Shown piece after piece: positions 57,501-64,000 of a DNA stretch of 64,000 nt. The stretch comes from Halomonas elongata DSM 2581 (GTDB lineage: Bacteria > Pseudomonadota > Gammaproteobacteria > Pseudomonadales > Halomonadaceae): positions 3,348,001-3,412,000 of the forward strand of contig NC_014532.2 of NCBI RefSeq assembly GCF_000196875.2, in the 5' to 3' direction. The first letter of the stretch is position 1. Every line of letters starts with the position of its first letter. The notes beneath the pieces are model-generated. The model saw only the letters and a list, made by a program, of their open reading frames with translations. It did no database searches and was not told the origin of the DNA. The position numbers were made by a program, and so were the translations under genes.

Positions 57501-57599
57501 GGCCTGGGCGTCGGCACCATCATGAGTCTCGGGGTCGTGCCGGTGCTCTACACCCTCTTCTTCGGCATCGATACCGCAGACCACCACGGAGGTGCCTGA
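54501..57599 (+). CDS. RND-family inner membrane efflux transporter
   Basis: 1032 residues from MNLSQLAHRRRPVLYLATLV, 22 bases after the adaptor. Twelve helices in two halves with large periplasmic loops (EVERIRSTSMRGRSILHVEI, EQRIFIDVGEARLAELGLSP). The proton-relay Asp is visible in ALGLLVDNAIVIAEDFKTRLEGG; the second half has NNAIVLIDRIDIERRA. It resembles VexF/AcrB-like multidrug pumps of the HAE1 type. Substrates are unknown. Confidence 0.93.
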   Translation: MNLSQLAHRRRPVLYLATLVAMLYGIFSYFAMPAREDPEITIREALVTTAYPGLPAEQVEQNISKPLEESIRTIGEVERIRSTSMRGRSILHVEIKDRYFNLDQIWDELRKKVEATTPQLPEGTQDPVINDDFGDVAVVTAALTADDFPQADQQEIAEHIRAALYGVEGTKKVELLGVQEQRIFIDVGEARLAELGLSPSELAGQIQSRNIYPPGGIMDSGEQRLALEVTGEFESLDALGDTEIRLPEGGTLRLRDIGELYRGYEDPADRTAYFNGKPAIVFAISMLDGESVLDYGHAIESRLDELRDTLPAGYSLDIMTFQPEQVANAVYGVTSSVMQTLVIVLAVVVLFLGLRTGLIVGSIIPAVMLVTLAIMGLTEMTLQRASLATLVIALGLLVDNAIVIAEDFKTRLEGGATRDQALAETGGELAMPLFSSTLTTILVFLPLMLAEHVAGEYTRSISIVIAITLLSSWFLSLTVTPALCHRFLKAPTAPREDAASPPLSDRLFRWMSGRYAWLLRRMLHHRTIFLIIMGLALVGGVGLMQLVPQKFFPDSDRNQVLVTIDFPSDIAANATDRRVSELSKALLEAPSLHDDLTSVAAYSGFGGPRFVLSLTPIDPAPNKGFMVLNVADRDRVDAVIHATRHYLATHHPDISPQVTRMFLGPSDSTLLQVQVKGPDREVLFDAAKRVKGILAGIDGSQDIRQSWEARIPSLTIDVDQARARSAGITSEDIARSLSAAIDGYHLSHYREGDDIIPVMMRYAERERTSIERLESLTVYPGEAADEGVPLSQVAEVRLDNGYYRIDRENLVRTITVESRNRHLTAEDMVPRVEPALRQLEDDLPPGHWIEFDGVVKESAEGQAALQANLPLCLGLIFILLVAQFNSFKRPLLIVATIPLVIVGVALGLLATRADFGFMVMLGLYSLAGIIINNAIVLIDRIDIERRALPPDLPARDAVVRASARRLRPILMSAITTILGFLPLIVGRDPLFYGMAAAMAFGLGVGTIMSLGVVPVLYTLFFGIDTADHHGGA

Positions 57600-57602
57600 A
57601 GC

Positions 57603-58232
57603 ATGTCCAGCGACGACACCACCCGTGATCGCCTGATCCAGGCCGGCATCCGACTGTTCGGCGAGCACGGCTACAAACCGACCACCACCCGCATGCTGGC
57701 CGATGAAGCCCAAGCCAACATCGGTTCCATCGCCTACTACTTCGACAACAAGCACGGCCTCTACCTCGCCGCGGCGCGCTACATCGCCGGCGCCCTGCGC
57801 GAGCGCCTGGGCATCGGCGCACCCGGCAGCGTACCCGACGACCGCGAAGCCGCCCGGGCGACCCTCGAAGACATTGTGCGGCGCATGGTGCGCACCTTCG
57901 CCACAGACCTCGAATGCCGCCACTGGCTGTTGATGGTGATGCGCGAGCAGCTCCATCCCAGCGAAGCCTTCGACATCCTGCAGAACCAGGCCTTCGGCGT
58001 GGTCCAGGCAACGCTGAGCAGCCTGATCGGCCGTCTCACCGGACGCGACGCCGACGACCCGGTCACCACCCTCGAGACCCACACCCTGGTCGGGCAGATC
58101 GTGTTCTTCCTGATCGCCCGGGAGCCCCTGCTGCGTCGCCTCTCCCTCGAGACCTTCGATGCCGAGACCCTGGCCACCGTCGAGGACGTGGTCGTCTCGC
58201 ACCTGCGCCTCTACGATATCCCGGACCGGTAG
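57603..58232 (+). CDS. TetR/CerR-type (DUF1956) repressor of the RND operon
   Basis: 209 residues. HTH: HGYKPTTTRMLADEAQANIGSIAYYFDNKHGLYLAA. The C-terminal domain resembles DUF1956, as in E. coli CecR (YbiH), which controls efflux genes. Located three bases after the pump gene, so it is probably transcribed from the same operator-containing promoter and autoregulated. Confidence 0.88.
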   Translation: MSSDDTTRDRLIQAGIRLFGEHGYKPTTTRMLADEAQANIGSIAYYFDNKHGLYLAAARYIAGALRERLGIGAPGSVPDDREAARATLEDIVRRMVRTFATDLECRHWLLMVMREQLHPSEAFDILQNQAFGVVQATLSSLIGRLTGRDADDPVTTLETHTLVGQIVFFLIAREPLLRRLSLETFDAETLATVEDVVVSHLRLYDIPDR

Positions 58233-58276
58233 TCGTCGATGCTAGAATGACGCGCTCATCACTGTCGGAGTTCGCC

Positions 58277-58684
58277 ATGCCTGCTGCCGCGCCCACCCTG
58301 CATATCGCCGCCGCCCTGATCGAGGATGCCAGCGGACGACTGCTGCTGGTCCGCAAACGCGACACTACCGCCTTCATGCAGGCCGGCGGCAAGATCGAGC
58401 CCCATGAATCGCCGGCCGACGCCCTGTCCCGGGAACTGTTCGAGGAACTCGGCTGCCGGCCCCGCCACCTCGAGCCGCTCGGCGAATTCAACGCTCCGGC
58501 GGCCAACGAACCCGGCCATGGACTGCGCGCTCATCTGTTTCGCGTCGAACTGGATGGCCCGCCCCAAGCCGCCGCAGAAATCGCCGAACTGCGCTGGGTC
58601 TCGCCCGTCGATGCCGCGACATTGCCCCTGGCTCCCCTGACCCGAGACATCGTGCTGCCCCGGGCCGGCGCCCCGGCGGCCTGA
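58277..58684 (+). CDS. NUDIX hydrolase
   Basis: 135 residues. The NUDIX box runs from G38 to G59 (GKIEPHESPADALSRELFEE), fitting Gx5Ex7REUxEExGU with E44, R52, E53, E56 and E57. GGAG upstream of the ATG at 58277; an ATG 30 bases earlier is less likely. Substrates of this family include nucleoside diphosphate derivatives and oxidised nucleotides; the target here is unknown. Confidence 0.9.
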   Translation: MPAAAPTLHIAAALIEDASGRLLLVRKRDTTAFMQAGGKIEPHESPADALSRELFEELGCRPRHLEPLGEFNAPAANEPGHGLRAHLFRVELDGPPQAAAEIAELRWVSPVDAATLPLAPLTRDIVLPRAGAPAA

Positions 58685-58701
58685 AGCCCCCGGACCGACG
58701 C

Positions 58702-58908
58702 ATGCATCAGGCCATCATCGGCTATCATCGCGACGAGGAGGGTCACTGGGTGGCGGAACTCGCCTGCGGCCATGACCAGCACATGCGTCACCAGCCACCC
58801 TGGACCGAACGCCCCTGGGTGTTGACCGAACGAGGTCGACGCTCCCGACTCGGCCTCGCCCTGACATGCCGCAAGTGCGAGCGTGGCGAACCCCGGGACC
58901 GACCTTGA
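58702..58908 (+). CDS. DUF3565-domain protein
   Basis: 68 residues: MHQAIIGYHRDEEGHWVAEL, CGHDQHMRHQPPW, then LTCRKCERGEPRD. The CGH, HxxxH and CxxC residues suggest a small zinc-binding protein. This matches DUF3565 as I remember it. Function unknown. Between the NUDIX gene and the antiporter on the same strand, so possibly one transcript. Confidence 0.85.
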   Translation: MHQAIIGYHRDEEGHWVAELACGHDQHMRHQPPWTERPWVLTERGRRSRLGLALTCRKCERGEPRDRP

Positions 58909-58936
58909 ATGCCAGCCCCATCGACGGAGTGATCAC

Positions 58937-60766
58937 GTGGCCATCGACCTGCTCTACAACTGCCTGATCTTCCTCGCCGCCGCCGTGCTGATCGTGCCAC
59001 TGGTCAAGCGCCTGGGGCTCGGCGAGGTCCTCGGCCACCTGATCGCCGGCGTCGTCATCGGGCCCTCGGTGCTGGGCCTGGTGCCCGATGCCGAGGCGGT
59101 ACTGCAGTTCTCCGAGGTCGGCATCGTCTTCCTGCTGTTCGTGATCGGCCTGGAACTCAAGCCGTCACGCCTCAAGCTGATGCGCAAGCCGGTATTCGGG
59201 TTCGGCGGTCTGCAGATGTTGATCACCAGCCTGGTCCTGGGCGGTCTCGCCCTGATGCTGGGGCTGTCGCCGGCCCCCGCCCTGGTGGTGGGTTTCAGCC
59301 TGGGGCTATGCTCCACGCCCCTGGTGCTCCAGCTGCTCGGCGAGAAGGGCGAGCTGACCACCCGCCACGGCCGGCTCGGCTTCGCGCTGCTGCTGTTCCA
59401 GGACATGGCGGCGATTCCGGTACTGGCCGCCATTCCGCTGCTGGCCGGCAGCGCCGACATGACGGACGGCTGGGGTGCCATGCTACGCGACACGCTGATC
59501 GGCGTGGGCGCCTTCATCGCCTTGATCGTCGGCGGTCGCTACCTGCTGCGGCCACTGTTTCGCTTCGCCGCTGCCACGCGCAGCCGGCAGGTATTCGCCG
59601 GCACCTCCCTGCTGGTGGTGATCGGCGCCGCCCTGTCGATGGAGCTGGCCGGCCTGTCCATGGCACTCGGTGCCTTCATCGCCGGTGTGCTGCTGGCCGA
59701 CTCCGAGTACCGGCACAGCATCGAGGCCGATATCGAGCCCTTCCGCGGCCTGTTGCTGGGGCTGTTCTTCATGGCCGTGGGCATGACCGCCCAGATCGGC
59801 CTGCTGGGCGAACGCCCCGGCCTGGTGCTCGGCCTCACCGCGCTGCTGCTGGTGGCCAAGTGGTCGAGCGTGATGATCGCCTCCCGCGCCTACGGCACCA
59901 GTTGGCGGGACGCCTTGAATCTCAGCGTGCTGCTGTCCCAGGGCGGCGAATTCGCCTTCGTGCTGCTCACCGCCGCCGGCGGCGCCGCCCTGCTGGCTCC
60001 CGACCTGATCGGCCTGCTGGTGCTGGTGGTTTCGCTGTCGATGGCTGCCACGCCGGTGCTCTTCCAGCTCCACGCCCGGCTGGTTCGTCCGCGGTTCGCA
60101 CCGCCCGCACCGAAGCACGAATACGACCACCCCGCCGACACCTCACCGCAGATCATCATCGCCGGGTTCGGCCGCTTCGGCCAGGTCATCGGCCGCACGC
60201 TGCAGGGGCTGCACATCCCCTACACCATCCTCGACATCAATGCCGAACACGTCGCCTTCGTGCGCCGCTACGGCAACGAGATCTACTTCGGCGATGCCTC
60301 GCGACTCGACCTGCTGGAAGCCGCCGGCGCCGACCGGGCCCGCATCCTGGTGATCGCCATCTCCGATGTCGAGGCCTCACTGCGCATCGTACAGCGCGTC
60401 CAGCGCCGCTTCCCGAAGCTGCGCCTGTTCGCCCGCGCCCGCAACCGCCATCACGCCCAACTGCTGATGCGCGCCGGCGTTCAGGACATCGTCCGCGACC
60501 TGCTGCCGGCCAGTCTCGAGCTGACCCGGGAGGTGCTGGTCGCGCTCGGCATCGAGCGCCAGCACGCGCAGCACACCGTGGACACCTTCCGCCGTCACGA
60601 CACGACGACCCTGATGCGCCAGATGGAAACCTTCGGCGACGAAGCCCAGCAGATCCAGACCGTACAGCAGGCCGCCAAGGAGCTGGAGGAGTTGTTCGAA
60701 GCCGACGAAGACGTGGTCACCGAGGCACCAGCGCCGGGCACCGAGACGCGAGATACGCATCATTGA
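58937..60766 (+). CDS. KefB/KefC-type CPA2 monovalent cation:proton antiporter
   Basis: 609 residues from a GTG (VAIDLLYNCLIFLAAAVLIV) with GGAG upstream. Twelve or so helices with GHLIAGVVIGPSVLG, EVGIVFLLFVIGLELKPSRL and LSQGGEFAFVLLTAA. The C-terminal TrkA-N (RCK) domain has IIIAGFGRFGQVIGR, LDINAEHV and GDASRLDLLEAAGADRARILVIAI. E. coli KefB/C are K+ efflux systems gated by glutathione adducts. An adjacent KefF/G quinone reductase is not present. Confidence 0.92.
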   Translation: MAIDLLYNCLIFLAAAVLIVPLVKRLGLGEVLGHLIAGVVIGPSVLGLVPDAEAVLQFSEVGIVFLLFVIGLELKPSRLKLMRKPVFGFGGLQMLITSLVLGGLALMLGLSPAPALVVGFSLGLCSTPLVLQLLGEKGELTTRHGRLGFALLLFQDMAAIPVLAAIPLLAGSADMTDGWGAMLRDTLIGVGAFIALIVGGRYLLRPLFRFAAATRSRQVFAGTSLLVVIGAALSMELAGLSMALGAFIAGVLLADSEYRHSIEADIEPFRGLLLGLFFMAVGMTAQIGLLGERPGLVLGLTALLLVAKWSSVMIASRAYGTSWRDALNLSVLLSQGGEFAFVLLTAAGGAALLAPDLIGLLVLVVSLSMAATPVLFQLHARLVRPRFAPPAPKHEYDHPADTSPQIIIAGFGRFGQVIGRTLQGLHIPYTILDINAEHVAFVRRYGNEIYFGDASRLDLLEAAGADRARILVIAISDVEASLRIVQRVQRRFPKLRLFARARNRHHAQLLMRAGVQDIVRDLLPASLELTREVLVALGIERQHAQHTVDTFRRHDTTTLMRQMETFGDEAQQIQTVQQAAKELEELFEADEDVVTEAPAPGTETRDTHH

Positions 60767-60837
60767 AGAGGTAAGGGATAAGAGGTCAGGAGGAAGGCGA
60801 GTGGCGAGCAGTATGCTGGCACGTCGCAACCCGTAAA
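60767..60837. repeat. Half-element of purine-rich repeat between antiporter and helicase
   Basis: GAGGTAAGGGATAAGAGG (60768-60785) resembles the left arm of the repeats at 2046 and 43336, followed by GCGAGTGGCGAGCAG, which recurs in complement in the hom-thrC spacer. No matching right arm is visible. Confidence 0.4.
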
Positions 60838-63102
60838 CTAGACCTGCCACCAATCCGGTAACAACGCCCGATTTTCCCGCCGCGCGAAGCGGTCGTCCAT
60901 CAGTACCACCACGCCCCGGTCGCCGGGGCCGCGAATCACCCGTCCGGCGGCCTGCACCACCTTGATCATCCCCGGCACCCGGTAGGCGTAATCGTCGCCA
61001 CGCCCGAAACGGGCCTGAAGCCGCTGCTTGAGCGCCTCGTTGATCGGGTCGAAAGGCGGCAGCCCCAGGGTGACGACGAAGGCTCCCACCAGCCGTTCGC
61101 CCGGCAGGTCGATGCCTTCGGCGAAGGCCCCGCCGAGCACCGCGAAGGCGATGCCGCTGCCGCCGGGAGCGAAGTCGGCCAGAAATGCCTCGCGCTCCGC
61201 CTCGCTCATGCCGCGCCGCTGGGCCCTCACCGGCACCTCCGGATACTCGGCTTCGAGCCGCGCCCGGGCCGACTCGAGGTAGGCGAAGCTGCTGAAGAAG
61301 GCCAGATAGTGTCCCGGCCATCGGCGGTACTGCCCGGCCATCTCGTCGACGATCGGCGCCAGGGAGGCCTCGCGATCCTTGAGGCGGGTCGAGATATCGG
61401 TGCGACAGCGCACTTCCAGTTGTGCGGCGTCGAAGGGCGAGGCGACCCGGCGTACCACGCTGTCGGCCGGTAACCCCAGCAGGTCGCGATGATACTCGGG
61501 CGGGCTCAGGGTCGCGGAGAACAGCACCGTCGAGTGTGCCGCAGCGAAACGCGGCGCCAGGAAATCCGCCGGCACCAGATTGCGAATGCCCAGCTCCGCC
61601 TGACCACGGCCATTACGCCGCAGTTCGCAGAGGGAATGATCGCCAAAGCGCTCCGCCAACCGGGCGAAGGCCAGCGCCTCGAACAGGAAGTCACGCAGGG
61701 CCGGATCGCCGCCATCGGGGTGTTCGGCCAGATAGTCGCCGATCGCCGCGACGCTTCCCTGCAGGGCACCGAGCCAGCCGTCGGGCACCGCCGCCAGGGC
61801 CTGCCATTCGGTCTCCGGCATGTCGCGCAGCAGATCCCGCCAGCGACGTACCAATCGCCCCAGGGGGCGTTGCAGTGCCGGTGGCGCCTCGCGATGCAAC
61901 CGATTGAGCCGCTTCTGGGACAGGCCGGCGCTGTACATGCCCCGCGCCCGCTCCACCAGGTTGTGGGCCTCGTCCACCAGCAACGCCAGCCGCCAGTCAT
62001 CGGCGCGGGCGAGTCCGTGCAGCAAGGCGCCGTCGTCGAAGTAGTGATTGACGTCGCCGACCAGCACATCGCACCAGCGCGCGAGTTCCTGGCCCAGATA
62101 ATAGGGACAGACGCCATGCTCCAGCGCCAGTTCGCGCAGCGCGTCACGATCCAGCCAGCCACGCTCGACCGCGGCCTGGCGTGCCTCGGGCAGTCGATCA
62201 TAGAAACCGCGGGCCAACGGACAGGACTCGCCGTGGCAGGCTCGATCCGGATGCTCGCAGGCCTTGTCGCGAGCCACCAGTTCCAGCACCCGCAACGGCA
62301 GGCGCGTCTCGTCTCGGGCCTCGGCGCCGAGCGTCGACAGGGCATCCAGTGCCAGCCGCCGCCCCGGCGTCTTCATGGTCAGAAAGGCCAGCCGGTCGAT
62401 GTGACGACGCGGCATGGCCATCAGGCTGGGATACAGCGCCCCCAGCGTCTTGCCGATGCCGGTGGGCGCCTCAGCCAACAGGCAACGACCGCTCGCCGCG
62501 GCCCGGTAGACGTCCTCGGCGAGCCCGCGCTGCCCGGGCCGAAAATCGTCGTGGGGAAAGGAAAGTCCGGCGAGTGCCGTGTCGCGCCGCTCGCGGTGCT
62601 TCGCCTCGCACTCCGCCCAGGCCCGGAAACGCCGACACAGTTCCGCCAGGAAGTCGAGAAGTTCGCCGGCCTCGGCCTCCCGGGTCAACACCGTCTCGGT
62701 GCCGGTGACGACATCCAGATAGACCAGCGCCAGCGTCACCCGCGTCAGTTCTTCGGCCTCGCACAGCAAGGCGCCATAGGCCGAGACCTGCGCCCAGTGC
62801 AGGGCGCGCTGGTTGTCGCCCATGCGCGAGAGATCGCCACGATGGGTCTTGATCTCCTCGACGCGCCGCTGATGCGGATCGAAGCCATCGGCACGTCCGC
62901 CGACGATCAGGCCCTCCACCCGGCCCGACACCGCCACCTCGGGCCGATACGCATCGCCGCGCCGGGCGACCACCCGGGCGTGCCCCTCGATGCCCTCGCG
63001 GGCGCTGGGCGCGGGCGTGAAACGATGATCCAGATCGCCTTCCCGGGCGGTGAACTCGCACAGGGCACGTACCGCCACCCGGTAACCGTCGCACGTCGTC
63101 AT
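60838..63102 (-). CDS. DinG/Rad3-like iron-sulfur helicase with N-terminal RecB-type nuclease domain
   Basis: 754 residues from the ATG at 63102. N-terminal PD-(D/E)xK domain (about 1-165): His41 region EGHARV, D72 (GRADGFD), E83-x-K85 (EEIK) and Q105/Y109 (WAQVSAYG). SF2 helicase domain: Walker A 211-219 (EAPTGIGKT), four-cysteine Fe-S motif C282, C289, C294, C332, DEAH 377-380. Motif VI lies at the C-terminus (VVQAAGRVIRGPGDRGVVVLMD). Overlaps the FAN1-like gene (ATGA), so the two act together, probably on branched or crosslinked DNA. Confidence 0.93.
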   Translation of the reverse strand: MTTCDGYRVAVRALCEFTAREGDLDHRFTPAPSAREGIEGHARVVARRGDAYRPEVAVSGRVEGLIVGGRADGFDPHQRRVEEIKTHRGDLSRMGDNQRALHWAQVSAYGALLCEAEELTRVTLALVYLDVVTGTETVLTREAEAGELLDFLAELCRRFRAWAECEAKHRERRDTALAGLSFPHDDFRPGQRGLAEDVYRAAASGRCLLAEAPTGIGKTLGALYPSLMAMPRRHIDRLAFLTMKTPGRRLALDALSTLGAEARDETRLPLRVLELVARDKACEHPDRACHGESCPLARGFYDRLPEARQAAVERGWLDRDALRELALEHGVCPYYLGQELARWCDVLVGDVNHYFDDGALLHGLARADDWRLALLVDEAHNLVERARGMYSAGLSQKRLNRLHREAPPALQRPLGRLVRRWRDLLRDMPETEWQALAAVPDGWLGALQGSVAAIGDYLAEHPDGGDPALRDFLFEALAFARLAERFGDHSLCELRRNGRGQAELGIRNLVPADFLAPRFAAAHSTVLFSATLSPPEYHRDLLGLPADSVVRRVASPFDAAQLEVRCRTDISTRLKDREASLAPIVDEMAGQYRRWPGHYLAFFSSFAYLESARARLEAEYPEVPVRAQRRGMSEAEREAFLADFAPGGSGIAFAVLGGAFAEGIDLPGERLVGAFVVTLGLPPFDPINEALKQRLQARFGRGDDYAYRVPGMIKVVQAAGRVIRGPGDRGVVVLMDDRFARRENRALLPDWWQV

Positions 63103-64000
63103 GACGTCTCCCGCCAGGCGACATGGCACACCGCCGCCGGAATGCCCCGTGTCTGGAAGAAGCTCAGCCAGCGGCGCTGGTTGTCCTGGAGGCGATCGCC
63201 CGGTCCCTTGACCTCGATGAAGCGATACCTCGGCGACTCGGCGTCGGGCAGGAACTGGATCAGGTCGGGCAGGCCGGAGCGATTCGCCAGGGGGTCGGCC
63301 AGCAAGCGCTCGAAGCAGGCACGCAGATGCGCCGCCGGCAGACACGCCAGGGCGAGCTCGACCAGCGGCAGCGGTAACCGCTCCCAGTCGACGAAGACCG
63401 CGGCCAGACCGTGCTTGGCGTGCCAACGGTCGAGGATGGTACGTCGATAGCGCCCGTCGTCCAGCTCGGCCAGGCAAGCCTCGAAGCGTCCGCGGCGCCG
63501 GGCCACGAAGTCCTCGCGCCCCAGGTCCGCCGGCCCGGCCTGGAAGGGATGGAAGAAGGCTCCGGGCAAGGGCGCGAAGATGACCTCCCAGCACAACAGG
63601 CCGAACAACCCGCAGATCAGGGCGTTCTCCACGAAATGGACGGGCGATTCGGGGCTGGCCAGATGCTCGGCCACGGCCCGTTCCACCCCGCCGGCATGGG
63701 GCGTCAACGCCAGGTCGAAGCGCCTGGGGCGTGGCTCGGGCGACTGAGAGGGCGGCGTCAGCCCGAGTCGACGGCACAGCCTCGGTCGCAGGCGCGACAG
63801 GGCCTGGGCCTCGTATTCGCCGACCGGGACCGCCTGCTCGAGCAAGGCATGCGCCCGCTCGTGCTCACCGCGTCGTTCCAGCAGGCGCAACCGACGAATG
63901 CGCCCTTCGCCATCCCCGGCCCGGGCGTAATACGCCAGGGCCGCCTCGCCTTCGCCGCGACGCTCGGCTTCCCGCCCCAGGCGCACCAGCAGTCGCGCTC
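63099..64000 (-). CDS. FAN1-like VRR-NUC nuclease, C-terminal part (5' end outside window)
   Basis: Open to the window edge, so the N-terminus is missing. Visible: TPR-like helices (EAERRGEGEAALAYYARAGD, LLERRGEHERAHALLE) and, at the end, the VRR-NUC catalytic core with SGLPDLIQFLPD, FIEVKGPGDRLQDNQRRWL and FFQTRGIPAAVCHV. Asp, Glu and Lys of PD-ExVK are all present. FAN1-type enzymes are structure-specific nucleases that unhook DNA crosslinks. Its stop overlaps the helicase ATG. Confidence 0.93.
   Translation of the reverse strand, partial: ARLLVRLGREAERRGEGEAALAYYARAGDGEGRIRRLRLLERRGEHERAHALLEQAVPVGEYEAQALSRLRPRLCRRLGLTPPSQSPEPRPRRFDLALTPHAGGVERAVAEHLASPESPVHFVENALICGLFGLLCWEVIFAPLPGAFFHPFQAGPADLGREDFVARRRGRFEACLAELDDGRYRRTILDRWHAKHGLAAVFVDWERLPLPLVELALACLPAAHLRACFERLLADPLANRSGLPDLIQFLPDAESPRYRFIEVKGPGDRLQDNQRRWLSFFQTRGIPAAVCHVAWRETS

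Overview
This is a GC-rich, gene-dense chromosomal window from a gammaproteobacterium. The gene order and protein style (acidic proteins, PhaB, NrdA with two ATP-cones, the xerD-dsbC-hom-thrC block) suggest Halomonas or another Halomonadaceae member. That assignment is inference from family resemblance, not a database match. Apart from small dispersed repeats and a scarred tRNA locus I see no prophage, insertion sequence, CRISPR array or integron. Nearly all the content is housekeeping or core accessory.

Layout. 1-2042: the 3' end of a copper P-type ATPase, a tiny membrane ORF and a VOC protein. 2148-9264 (minus): recJ, thrC, hom, dsbC, xerD and rplS. 8908-12733 (minus): the rpsP-rimM-trmD-rplS operon and ffh, with readable promoters. 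12932-20110: a YpjD-like cytochrome assembly protein, a CorB/CorC-like CBS protein, a PlsC-type acyltransferase with its TetR neighbour, a SRAP-domain protein that has lost its catalytic residues, and an M16 protease. 20357-23809 (minus): sbcB and minCDE. 24052-29251: a large DUF349 protein, phaB, an initiator tRNA followed by a tandem array of its 3' half plus terminator, and a CnoX-like thioredoxin/TPR protein. 29314-34159: small envelope and detoxification genes (META lipoprotein, DoxX, gloA, tag, DUF457 protein, azoR, MliC-like lipoprotein). 34279-37604: divergent metE/metR. 37617-39982: an RstBA-like two-component pair. 40264-44704: nrdAB behind a striking perfect palindrome with a DnaA box and a promoter. 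44933-49444: a hypothetical protein, a TonB-dependent receptor, ada and a 2-oxoglutarate/Fe(II) oxygenase. 49460-52802 (minus): a LysR regulator, LtrA, a small membrane protein and an SDR. 53046-58232: a 38-residue ORF, then an RND efflux operon with its own TetR repressor and a promoter whose spacer is an operator-like palindrome. 58277-60766: NUDIX, DUF3565 and a KefB-type antiporter. 60838-64000 (minus): a nuclease-helicase protein coupled to a FAN1-type VRR-NUC nuclease.

The points most worth a second look are the catalytically degenerate SRAP protein (16593-17282), the initiator-tRNA 3'-half/terminator array (27803-28148), the regulatory palindrome in front of nrdA (40289-40335), the RND promoter/operator (53274-53302), the FAN1-like/DinG-like nuclease-helicase operon, the 38-residue ORF at 53046, and three families of small dispersed palindromic repeats, one of which supplies the last codons of recJ. 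Genome-wide repeat searches could not be run here. Statements about repeat families rest only on copies visible in this window.
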